Position numbers and translations under genes: made by a program
From: DASSBG01 sp963800395
GTDB taxonomy: Bacteria; Pseudomonadota; Gammaproteobacteria; Xanthomonadales; Rhodanobacteraceae
Reading direction: 5' to 3'
NCBI GenBank assembly: GCA_963800395.1
Contig: CAWDBD010000001.1
Location: forward strand, 106,663 to 170,662
Length of the DNA stretch: 64,000 nucleotides
Notes under the pieces: model-generated
The model's input: only the letters and a program-made list of their open reading frames with translations
What the model was told of the DNA's origin: nothing
Databases searched by the model: none
In this document: in pieces, positions 35,774 through 43,960 of the stretch
Layout of the letters: every line of letters starts with the position of its first letter
Numbering within the stretch: the first letter of the stretch is position 1

Positions 35774-37081
35774 ATGAGCACCACCATCCGCACTATCGAC
35801 GCACTTCAGATTCTCGATTCGCGTGGCAACCCGACGCTCGAAGCCAGGGTGACCCTGGACGATGGCAGCACCGGCACGGCACGCGTGCCTTCCGGCGCTT
35901 CCACCGGTACACGCGAGGCCGTCGAGCTGCGCGATGGCGACAAGACGCGCTTCGGCGGCAAGGGTGTGACACAGGCCGTCAACAATGTGAACACGCTCAT
36001 CTGTGATGCGCTGAAAGGCCGGGATGCCGCGGATCAGCGCGCCCTCGACGAGGCCCTGATCAAGCTCGATGATTCACCCAACAAGTCGCACCTGGGCGCC
36101 AATGCCCTGCTGGGCGTGTCACTGGCTGCGGCGCATGCCGTGGCGGCGGCCCGCGGTGTACCGCTGTGGCAGAGCCTGGCGGATGGCCGAGAGCCGTTGC
36201 TGCCGTTGCCGCAGATGAACATCATCAATGGTGGCGCCCATGCCGACAACAACGTCGACATCCAGGAGTTCATGATCCTGCCGGCCGGCTTCGAGCGTTT
36301 CTCCGATGCGCTGCGCGCCGGTGCCGAGGTCTTTCATGCGCTCAAGAGCGTGCTCAAGGGGCGTGGCCTGAGTACATCGGTGGGTGACGAAGGCGGGTTT
36401 GCACCCGACCTCAAGTCCAACGAGGAAGCCATCGAAACCATCATCGAAGCCATTGGTCGAGCCGGCTATCACGCCGGACAGGACATTCTCCTGGGGCTGG
36501 ATGCGGCATCGTCCGAGTTTCATGACAACGGCAAGTACCACCTGGTCGGCGAGGGCAAGCGCCTTGATGCCGAGGAGATGTGCGATTTTCTGGCGGCCTG
36601 GTGCGAGAAGTACCCCATCATCAGCATCGAGGACGGCATGGCCGAGGACGACAGTGACGGCTGGAAGCTGCTCACCGGGCGTCTCGGCAAGCAGGTGCAG
36701 CTGGTCGGCGACGACAACTTCGTCACCAACCCCGGTATCTTCCGCGCCGGCATCGAGGCGGGTATCGGCAATGCGATCCTGATCAAGCTCAACCAGATCG
36801 GCACGCTCAGCGAGACCATGGACGCCATCAACATGGCGGCCGACAACCATTACGCAGCAGTGATCTCGCATCGTTCCGGCGAAACAGAGGACACCAGCAT
36901 TGCCGATCTGGCCGTGGCCACCAGCGCCACCCAGATCAAGACCGGCTCACTGTGCCGCAGCGACCGCATCGCCAAGTACAACCGCCTGCTGCGCATCGAG
37001 GCACAGCTGGGCGACAAGGCACGCTTCGCCGGCCGCAATGCATTCGTGCAACTGCCCGGTACGGATGGCGCCTGGGCGTGA
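35774..37081 (+). CDS. eno: Enolase
   Basis: 435 residues, normal length. It converts 2-phosphoglycerate to phosphoenolpyruvate. Conserved features include SGASTGTREAVELRDGD, the metal site aspartates and glutamates in the barrel (GLDAASSEF, SIEDGMAEDD, GDDNFVTN), the catalytic lysine in ILIKLNQIGT, and the signature ISHRSGETEDT. Its 3' end abuts ftsB with a 16-base spacer that includes AGGAG. Confidence 0.98.
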   Translation: MSTTIRTIDALQILDSRGNPTLEARVTLDDGSTGTARVPSGASTGTREAVELRDGDKTRFGGKGVTQAVNNVNTLICDALKGRDAADQRALDEALIKLDDSPNKSHLGANALLGVSLAAAHAVAAARGVPLWQSLADGREPLLPLPQMNIINGGAHADNNVDIQEFMILPAGFERFSDALRAGAEVFHALKSVLKGRGLSTSVGDEGGFAPDLKSNEEAIETIIEAIGRAGYHAGQDILLGLDAASSEFHDNGKYHLVGEGKRLDAEEMCDFLAAWCEKYPIISIEDGMAEDDSDGWKLLTGRLGKQVQLVGDDNFVTNPGIFRAGIEAGIGNAILIKLNQIGTLSETMDAINMAADNHYAAVISHRSGETEDTSIADLAVATSATQIKTGSLCRSDRIAKYNRLLRIEAQLGDKARFAGRNAFVQLPGTDGAWA

Positions 37082-37097
37082 GCAGGAGCGGGCCAGC

Positions 37098-37406
37098 ATG
37101 CTGCGCGTGATCTTTGCGCTGTTGTTTGTTCTGCTGCTGATCTTGCAGTACACGCTGTGGCTGGGTGATGGCGGGTATCGTGATGTGTCCTGGCTGCGCA
37201 AGCAGGTGGCCGCGCAGAAAGCCGAGAACAAGCGGCTGGAGGAACGCAACAAGGCGCTGGCAGCCGAGGTCGAGGATCTCAAACAGGGCAAACAGGCCAT
37301 CGAGGGTCGTGCCCGCAGCGAACTGGGCCTGATCAAGCCGGGCGAAACCTTCTATCAGGTGGTCACCCCGGCGCCGGCCGCCACAAGGGGAAGTGATGAA
37401 CACTGA
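37098..37406 (+). CDS. ftsB: Cell division protein FtsB
   Basis: 102 residues from ATG 37098, with AGGAGCGGG at 37083-37091. There is one N-terminal membrane helix (VIFALLFVLLLILQYTLWLG) followed by a coiled coil (WLRKQVAAQKAENKRLEERNKALAAEVEDLK) and the family ARSELGLIKPGETFYQVV. It acts in the FtsQLB divisome complex. Its end overlaps the start of ispD. The eno-ftsB-ispD order is conserved. Confidence 0.95.
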   Translation: MLRVIFALLFVLLLILQYTLWLGDGGYRDVSWLRKQVAAQKAENKRLEERNKALAAEVEDLKQGKQAIEGRARSELGLIKPGETFYQVVTPAPAATRGSDEH

Positions 37407-38145
37407 AGCAGGTCTGTGGTGCGTGGTACCGGCGGCGGGCAGTGGCCAGCGTTTCGGCGGCGAACTGCCCAAGCAGTATGCCCTGCTGAATGGTCGCGCG
37501 GTGCTGTGGCACACACTGCATCGGCTCGGCGAGCATCCACTGGTGGCCGGCCTGGTGCTGGTGCTGGCGGCTGACGACGACCTGTGGCGCAGCCGGCTTA
37601 CCAATACCGGAGACGATGACACGCCTGAATTGCACGGCCAGGGCGGCGCCTACCCCACCAGCAAGCCGGTACATCTGGCCACGGGCGGCCATACCCGGGC
37701 CGACTCGGTGCTCGCCGGCCTCGATGCGCTGCCGCCCGAGGTGGCGCCGGATGACTTCGTGCTGGTGCACGATGCGGCGCGACCGTGCATCCGCGAACAG
37801 GACATCGATCGCCTGATCGAGGAGGCCTCGGACGGCGACGGCGGCCTGCTGGCGACGCCCCTGCGCGACACCCTGAAACGTGCCGACGAACAGCAATGCG
37901 TGGCCGTTACCGAGCCCCGAGAAGACTGCTGGCATGCCCTCACCCCGCAGATGTTTCGTCGCGGGCCGCTGGCCTCGGCATTGAACGCTGCGCGAGATGC
38001 CGGCATCGCCGTCACCGACGAGTCCATGGCCATGGAGTATGCCGGGTTCGCCCCGCGTCTGGTGGAAGGGCATGAAGACAACATCAAGATCACCCGGCCA
38101 GCCGATCTGGCGCTGGCCGAATTTCTGCTGGAGCGGCTGCCATGA
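37396..38145 (+). CDS. ispD: 2-C-methyl-D-erythritol 4-phosphate cytidylyltransferase
   Basis: 249 residues from ATG 37396; a GTG just before (37393) is an alternative, but AGGGG at 37386-37390 fits the ATG. It is the third step of the MEP isoprenoid pathway. The CTP-binding loop VVPAAGSGQRFGGELPKQY and the VLVHDAARPCI motif are clear. Its start overlaps ftsB and its stop overlaps ispF (ATGA), so expression is coupled. Confidence 0.96.
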   Translation: MNTEAGLWCVVPAAGSGQRFGGELPKQYALLNGRAVLWHTLHRLGEHPLVAGLVLVLAADDDLWRSRLTNTGDDDTPELHGQGGAYPTSKPVHLATGGHTRADSVLAGLDALPPEVAPDDFVLVHDAARPCIREQDIDRLIEEASDGDGGLLATPLRDTLKRADEQQCVAVTEPREDCWHALTPQMFRRGPLASALNAARDAGIAVTDESMAMEYAGFAPRLVEGHEDNIKITRPADLALAEFLLERLP

Positions 38146-38618
38146 TGCGAATCGGACAGGGCATCGATGTGCATGCGTTTGGCGACGGCGATCACGTGAT
38201 GCTGGGCGGCGAGCGCATCGCGCATGCGCAAGGCCTGGTGGCGCATTCCGATGGCGACGTGGTGATCCATGCCCTGTGCGACGCCATCCTCGGCGCCCTG
38301 GCGCTGGGTGATATCGGCGTGCATTTTCCGCCAAGCGAAGCGCGCTGGCGCGATGCCGACAGCCGCGAGTTTCTGCGCGCCACGGCGGCCATGATGCGCG
38401 AGTCGGGTTATGTGCTCGGCAATGCCGACATCACCGTGATCTGCGAAAGACCGAAAATTGCACCACACAGCGCGGCCATGCGCGCCAATCTCGCCGCAGA
38501 TCTCGACTGTGATATCCAGTGCATCAGCCTGAAGGCCACGACCAGCGAGAAGCTGGGCTTCACCGGGCGAGCGGAAGGTATCGCAGCACAGGCCGTGGTG
38601 CTGCTGCAGGCCACATGA
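38142..38618 (+). CDS. ispF: 2-C-methyl-D-erythritol 2,4-cyclodiphosphate synthase
   Basis: 158 residues. The metal-binding residues appear in GQGIDVHAFG (Asp, His) and further in AHSDGDVVIHALCDAILGAL. The tail EKLGFTGRAEGIAAQAVVLL is typical. It forms the cyclodiphosphate in the MEP pathway, the step after IspE. Its start overlaps the ispD stop and its stop overlaps the truD start. Confidence 0.97.
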   Translation: MMRIGQGIDVHAFGDGDHVMLGGERIAHAQGLVAHSDGDVVIHALCDAILGALALGDIGVHFPPSEARWRDADSREFLRATAAMMRESGYVLGNADITVICERPKIAPHSAAMRANLAADLDCDIQCISLKATTSEKLGFTGRAEGIAAQAVVLLQAT

Positions 38619-39634
38619 GTACTCACGAGTTGCAGCGCGCGCATGGTGGTGCGCCGTTGACGGGCGTGCTGCGTGTACAGCCCGAAGACTTCCAGGTCAT
38701 CGAGCAACTGGGTTACGGCGCTGATGGCGATGGCGAGCATGTGTTGCTGACGGTACGCAAGCGCGGGCTGACCACGCAGCAGGTGGCGGAGATGCTCGCA
38801 CGCCATGCCGGGGTCAAGCCGCTGGCCGTCGGCTACGCCGGCATGAAGGATCGTCATGCCGTCACCGAGCAGGCATTCAGCGTGCAGTTGCCGGGCCGTG
38901 CCGAACCCGACTGGCAGGCACTTGCCGGCGATGAGCTGCAGGTACTGGCGCACGCGCCGCACCGACGCAAGCTCAAGCGTGGTGCACTGCGGGGCAACCG
39001 TTTCGTGATCGTTCTGCGCGAGGTGGCCGGTGATCATGCGCGGGCCGAGACGGTGCTCGAAGCGATCCGCACGGACGGTGTGCCCAACTACTTTGGCGAG
39101 CAGCGCTTCGGCCGTGATGGCGACAATGTCGAGCAGGCACGCGCCATGTTTGCCGGCCGTCGGGTCAGGCGCAAGCAGCGCGGCATTCTGCTGTCCGCGG
39201 CGCGCTCGCAGATTTTCAATACCCTGCTTGATGAGCGCGTGCGCGAACAAAACTGGAATCACGCCATCGACGGCGAAGTGTTTTGCCTGGCCGGTTCACG
39301 CTCCTGGTTCGGGCCGGAAGAGCCCAGCGCAGCATTGAGCACGCGACTCGAGCAGGGTGACATCCATCCATCCGGACCCTTGTGGGGTCGCGGCGAGCTG
39401 GCAAGTGCGGGCCGTGCCGCCGGACTGGAACAGGCGGTGGCCGACCGCTACCCCGAACTCGTCGCGGGCCTTGTCGAGGCTGGCATGGATCAGGACCGCC
39501 GCGCCCTGCGCCTGCTGCCGCAGGATATGGAATGGCGCTGGCTGGCCGACGATGCCATCGAGCTGCGCTTCGAGCTTCCGGCGGGCGCCTACGCCACCAC
39601 GGTGTTGCGTGAACTTGCCAGGACTGTGCAGTAG
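38615..39634 (+). CDS. truD: tRNA pseudouridine(13) synthase TruD
   Basis: 339 residues from ATG 38615, overlapping the ispF stop. The catalytic aspartate is D79 in GYAGMKDRHA. The inserted TRUD domain follows NYFGEQRFGRDGDN. It modifies U13 of tRNA-Glu. In many relatives surE and pcm follow; here the next gene is a convergent sirtuin after a 270-base gap with no gene (a short GGTCAGCGGTCAG-like repetition only). Confidence 0.95.
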   Translation: MSTHELQRAHGGAPLTGVLRVQPEDFQVIEQLGYGADGDGEHVLLTVRKRGLTTQQVAEMLARHAGVKPLAVGYAGMKDRHAVTEQAFSVQLPGRAEPDWQALAGDELQVLAHAPHRRKLKRGALRGNRFVIVLREVAGDHARAETVLEAIRTDGVPNYFGEQRFGRDGDNVEQARAMFAGRRVRRKQRGILLSAARSQIFNTLLDERVREQNWNHAIDGEVFCLAGSRSWFGPEEPSAALSTRLEQGDIHPSGPLWGRGELASAGRAAGLEQAVADRYPELVAGLVEAGMDQDRRALRLLPQDMEWRWLADDAIELRFELPAGAYATTVLRELARTVQ

Positions 39635-39904
39635 CGGGCCGAGCCCGTGCTGGTGTCAGCGGTCAATGGTCAGCGGTCAGCAGAAAAGACAAAATCTCGC
39701 TCATGGCGCACGACCGACTCCAGCGAACTCTGTCGCGGGTCCAGTAAAGGGTTGGTGAATAGTGCGGGCCGGGAGCCTGGGCGGTAGAAGCGCAAGCGCC
39801 TGCGGTTTGTGGTTTTGGCCGGCTTTTCCGCTCACTGCGCCAAACAGCTGCGGCTGTTCGCCTCGAATGATCGAAAAATCTGCCGCAAGACCACTATGCC
39901 TCGC

Positions 39905-40768
39905 TCACCTGGTTCCTGCCGCCAAGGCTCCCAGCAGGCGCTGCAGGGTCTGGCCGCAGTCGGCCTCGACCTTGACGTCAATGATGGGATCGGCGCGATT
40001 GCGGCCGCGGTTGATGGCGGCGATGGGCTTGCCCAGCTTGTGTGCCATGCTGGCGAAGCGGTAGCCCGAATAGACCATCAATGACGAGCCGACGATCAGC
40101 ATGGCGTCAGCGCGTTCGAGTGCTGCGCCGGCTTGCATGACGCACTCGCGCGGCACCCCCTCGCCAAAGAACACCACATCGGGTTTCAGCACACCACCGC
40201 AATTCGGGCAGGGTGGCACCTTGAAGGCCGCGAAGTCTTCGCCATCCAGGTCGGCATCGCCATCGGGTGCGCGCTCGGCCGTGAGCTGAAGCCAGTCCGG
40301 ATTGTCCGATTCCAGCCGCGCCTGCATCTCGCTGCGCGGTATGCGCAGCTCGCAATCCATGCAGCGGACGCGGTCGATGCGGCCATGCAGGTCGATCACC
40401 TTGTCACTGCCGCCATGCTGATGCAGCCGGTCCACGTTCTGCGTCACCAGCAGTTCCACGTGCCCGCGCCGCTCCAGTTCGGCCAGCGTCTCGTGCGCGA
40501 TGTTGGGACGCGCCCTGGCCATCGTTCGCCAGCCAATCATGCTGCGCGCCCAGTAGCGGGCACGCGCCAGATCCTTGCCCATGAATGCCTGCAGCGTCAT
40601 CGGCGAGGCGCGCTTCCAGTCACCCTCCAGGTCGCGGTAGTCCGGAATACCCGAGGCCGTGCTGCAGCCGGCACCAGTCAGTACGAACAGCCGCTCGTGC
40701 CGGCGGACAAGATCCGTGAGTCGCTCAAGCGCGGGCATGGCCGGGTCGGTGGTCACATTGGCTTTCAT
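39905..40768 (-). CDS. Sir2-family NAD-dependent deacylase
   Basis: 287 residues. The NAD-binding motif GAGCSTASGIPDYRD (about 35-49), the TQNVDRLH motif, the catalytic His in LHGRIDRVRC, and two Cys-x2-Cys pairs (CMDC and CPNC) for structural zinc are present, then VVFFGEGVP and GSSLMVYSGY. The layout fits the class II (SIRT4-like) group, which removes lysine acyl groups. It is 70 bases downstream of pbpC in the same direction and may share its transcript. The substrate is unknown. Confidence 0.93.
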   Translation of the reverse strand: MKANVTTDPAMPALERLTDLVRRHERLFVLTGAGCSTASGIPDYRDLEGDWKRASPMTLQAFMGKDLARARYWARSMIGWRTMARARPNIAHETLAELERRGHVELLVTQNVDRLHQHGGSDKVIDLHGRIDRVRCMDCELRIPRSEMQARLESDNPDWLQLTAERAPDGDADLDGEDFAAFKVPPCPNCGGVLKPDVVFFGEGVPRECVMQAGAALERADAMLIVGSSLMVYSGYRFASMAHKLGKPIAAINRGRNRADPIIDVKVEADCGQTLQRLLGALAAGTR

Positions 40769-40838
40769 GCAGCCATGATGGCGGCGAAAGGCAAATTATG
40801 CGACCAGGACCATGCCGCGCGCTATCCGCGAGTGACGC

Positions 40839-43199
40839 TCAGGGCAGTACCCGAATCCGGATCTGTGCCCAGCCGCCCGCGGCGCCCAGCGCGGTGATGG
40901 TCTTGGCGCCGGGTTCGGCGTAATCGTGCACGAAGGCCTGGCGCGGGCCGGTGGTGGCGACCAGCCGGCCGTTGATCAGCCACAGGATGTCCTTGTCGCT
41001 GCCCAGCGCACGCAGGCTCAGGCGTGGGGGCTGGTCGCTGTTGGAGGCACGGGCAATGCTGGCATGGTCGGGTATGCCCTCGATATGCAAGGCCTGCGCC
41101 TGCTCCAGCGCGTCGTCCGGGCAGCCTGCGGCCAGCGGCGGCAGGCTTGCCTGCCGGCGCTGGGTCGGGTCCAGCCAGGGCCAGGCCAGCACCGGCCAGC
41201 GGGCCACGAGTTGCGTGCGCTCCTTGTTGCGGTGGCAACCCGCGCTGAGACGTCGGCCGCTTGCGGCATCCACGCGCAGGCGCAGCGCGGCCGCGTTCCA
41301 GCGCGTGTCCTGGCGCTGCGGCAGGGTGGGCGGAATCACGCCATCGAGTACCCAGGCCTGCATGCGCTGCTGGCACAGCTGCGGCTGCTCCGGATCCGGC
41401 GCCAGACCCAGCGGCCAGCATACGCTGCGCTGGCTGACGCTGGCCGGGGGCGGTGTGCCGCGGCCCTGATCGCGCGGCAGGCTGTCGGCTACCTGGAACA
41501 GCAGCGGCAGCGCGGTCACCGCGCCATACTGCCCCGGCATCGGCGTGCCGTCGGGGCGGCCGATCCATACGCCAATCGAATAGCGCGGCATGCTGGCCAC
41601 GGCCCAGGCGTCGCGAAAACCGTAGCTGGTGCCGGTTTTCCATGCCAGTGGCGGGGTGGCGCTGTTGGCCAGGCTGTCGGCGCTGTAGCCCGGGCGCGGA
41701 TGCTCATCGAGCATGCGCCGCACGACCCAGGCCGCACCCGGCGACAGCAGCCGGCGGTGATGCTGTGGTGTATCCGGACGCAGCCGCATGCTGCTGGCAA
41801 TGCCGCGATTGTTGAAGGCGGTGTAGGCACTGACCAGGTCTTCCAGGCGGGCACCGGCGCCGCCGAGGATGATCGACAGGTTGGGCCGGGCACCATGCGG
41901 AAGCTGCAGATTCAGACCGGCATTGGCCAGGCGCGCCGCAAACCGCTCCGGTCCCACGCGGTCGAGCAGGTCCACCGCCGGCACATTCAGTGACAGGCGC
42001 AAGGCATCGGCGGCGGCGACCGGACCGCTGAACGCACCGCTGAAATCACCGGGTCGATAGCCATCGAAGGACTGCGGCGCGTCCAGCAGCAGGCTTTGCG
42101 AATCAATCAGGCCGTCGTCCAGCGCCATGCCGTAGAGGAAGGGCTTGAGCGTCGATCCGGGCGAGCGCCAGGCACGGCTCATGTCGACATAGCCCAGACG
42201 CGCATCGTTGCCGAAACTGCCCGAGCCGACATACACGCGTGTCGCGCCGCTGAGGTTGTCGAGCACCAGCAGCGCTGCCGAGGTGCGCGGTGGCAGGCGC
42301 GACAGATAGGCGTGCACCCGTGCCTGCATGGCGCGTTGCAGGTTGGCGTCGATGGTGGTGCGGATGCGGCGTGCGGACGGGTCGGCGTCATGCAGGCGGC
42401 GGGCCAGCATGGGCGCCAGCATGGGCGGATCCAGCGATCGCGCCACCACCGGCTCGATGCGCGCCGATGCGGCGGTGGCGGACGACCAGATACCTTCCTC
42501 GACCAGGCGATCCAGGACCTTGTCGCGGGCCATGCGCGCGCGCTTCGGGTGACGGTCCGGGCGCATGTGGCTCGGCGCCTGCGGCAACACCGCCAGCAGG
42601 GCGGCCTCGGCGTGCGACAGATGTTCGGCAGGCTTGCCGAGGTAGGCCCAGGAGGCGGCCTCGACACCCTCGATGGTGCCGCCGAACGGCGCGTTGTCCA
42701 GATACAGGGTGAGGATCTGCCGCTTGCTGAGATGAATCTCCAGTTGCAGCGCGCGCAGAATCTGGTGCAGCTTGCCCAGCACCGTGCGCGAGTTGGGGTC
42801 GATGATGCGCGCCACCTGCATGGTCAGGGTGGAACCACCGGACACAATCCGCCCGTGCGCAATCCACTGCCCCGCCGCACGCGCCAGCGCCAGCGGGTTC
42901 ACGCCCGGGTGGCGCCAGAACCACTGGTCCTCGTAGCCGAGCAGTGCCTGCACATACAAGGGCGACACCTGCTCCGGCGTGACCGGATAGCGCCATACGC
43001 CGTCCTGGTCGGCAAAGGCGCGCAGCGGCTTGCCGTCCCGCGCCAGCACCACGGTGGCGCCGCGCTTGTGCGGGTCGGGCAGGGGCAGCGGAAACAGGCG
43101 GTCCAGCGCTACCGCCGTGAGCGCCAGCAGCGCGATGGCGATCACCAGCCGGCGCAGCCAATGTCTCGCCCTTTGCACTGATTTGCCAAAATGCTTCAT
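40839..43199 (-). CDS. pbpC: Penicillin-binding protein 1C
   Basis: 786 residues from ATG 43199. A GTG at 43262 would extend it by 21 residues, but that codon lies at the edge of a repeat element. There is one N-terminal membrane helix (LVIAIALLALTAVAL). The transglycosylase domain has EDQWFWRHPGVNP and GGSTLTMQVAR. The transpeptidase domain has SPGSTLKPF (active serine and lysine), SLN and KTGTS, and a C-terminal PBP1C domain follows. It pairs functionally with the alpha-2-macroglobulin next door, here separated by a repeat element. Confidence 0.95.
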   Translation of the reverse strand: MKHFGKSVQRARHWLRRLVIAIALLALTAVALDRLFPLPLPDPHKRGATVVLARDGKPLRAFADQDGVWRYPVTPEQVSPLYVQALLGYEDQWFWRHPGVNPLALARAAGQWIAHGRIVSGGSTLTMQVARIIDPNSRTVLGKLHQILRALQLEIHLSKRQILTLYLDNAPFGGTIEGVEAASWAYLGKPAEHLSHAEAALLAVLPQAPSHMRPDRHPKRARMARDKVLDRLVEEGIWSSATAASARIEPVVARSLDPPMLAPMLARRLHDADPSARRIRTTIDANLQRAMQARVHAYLSRLPPRTSAALLVLDNLSGATRVYVGSGSFGNDARLGYVDMSRAWRSPGSTLKPFLYGMALDDGLIDSQSLLLDAPQSFDGYRPGDFSGAFSGPVAAADALRLSLNVPAVDLLDRVGPERFAARLANAGLNLQLPHGARPNLSIILGGAGARLEDLVSAYTAFNNRGIASSMRLRPDTPQHHRRLLSPGAAWVVRRMLDEHPRPGYSADSLANSATPPLAWKTGTSYGFRDAWAVASMPRYSIGVWIGRPDGTPMPGQYGAVTALPLLFQVADSLPRDQGRGTPPPASVSQRSVCWPLGLAPDPEQPQLCQQRMQAWVLDGVIPPTLPQRQDTRWNAAALRLRVDAASGRRLSAGCHRNKERTQLVARWPVLAWPWLDPTQRRQASLPPLAAGCPDDALEQAQALHIEGIPDHASIARASNSDQPPRLSLRALGSDKDILWLINGRLVATTGPRQAFVHDYAEPGAKTITALGAAGGWAQIRIRVLP

Positions 43200-43261
43200 C
43201 GTTCTCGGTCGCGTGGTTTGGATTTCTGCCGACGTCAGCGCTTCTTTCAAAAAATGTTTCA

Positions 43262-43840
43262 CGCCCTACGGGCGCGAGTTCATTTTCTCTGTTTGGCCAG
43301 AGAAAACGAACCAAAAGAGAGGCCACCCCTTTTCCGCGCTTTGCGGACATCCTGTCCGCAAAGTTCGCGCCGGTTTGCGGGGTTTTTCGGAGGCACATCC
43401 ATGTGCCTTCGAAAAACGCGCCGACATCGTGTCGGCGCCCCTTCGGGCAAGCATTTCCGGCCTCGCTTTGCTCGCCCTGCAATGCAGCCGCAAGCCGCCG
43501 CCGCTGCACAGGGGCCCCGGACAAGCCAGCGCGCATCCTGCGCGCCAGAAGCGTGTGCGCGCAGCGCACACAATCGCGGACAGGAGTCCGCTTTTTTCCT
43601 TGGGCCCCCTGTGGAGTGGTGACGGCCGGACGAAAAGGCCCGAAGGGGCTGGCACATGGATGTGCCTGCCTTTTCGCCGGCACAGGATGTGCCGTCGAAA
43701 AGCCCGGCCGGCCGGCACGTACCCGGAGGGCAGGATGCCCGCAGGGCGCGGAAAAGGGGTGCCCTTCTCTTTGGTTCTGTTTCTCTTGGGCATGCAAGAG
43801 AAATGAACTCGCGCCCGCTGGGCGCGAAACGCTTCGTCTT
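43262..43840. repeat. Multi-hairpin intergenic element, copy 2, with mirrored ends
   Basis: This fills most of the gap between pbpC and the alpha-2-macroglobulin gene. The left end (GGGCGCGAGTTCATTTTCTC with AACCAAAAGAGAGGCCACCC) returns inverted on the right (GGGTGCCCTTCTCTTTGGTTC with GAGAAATGAACTCGCGCCC). Between them are hairpins GCGGACATCCTGTCCGC, GGCACATCCATGTGCC, GCCGACATCGTGTCGGC, GCGGACAGGAGTCCGC, GGCACATGGATGTGCC and GGGCAGGATGCCC. The left half matches the 24.3-kb copy. Bases 43841-43960 hold no gene. Confidence 0.88.
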
Positions 43841-43960
43841 CTGCAAGCAGAAAACGCAAACCGGCATGTGCCGGAAGCGGGGCGAGCCGCAGCGGGCGGC
43901 TATCCGCCCGCCGCGAGCCGGCACCCGCGCTGGCCGCCTGGCAGGGCGCGGCCATGGCCA

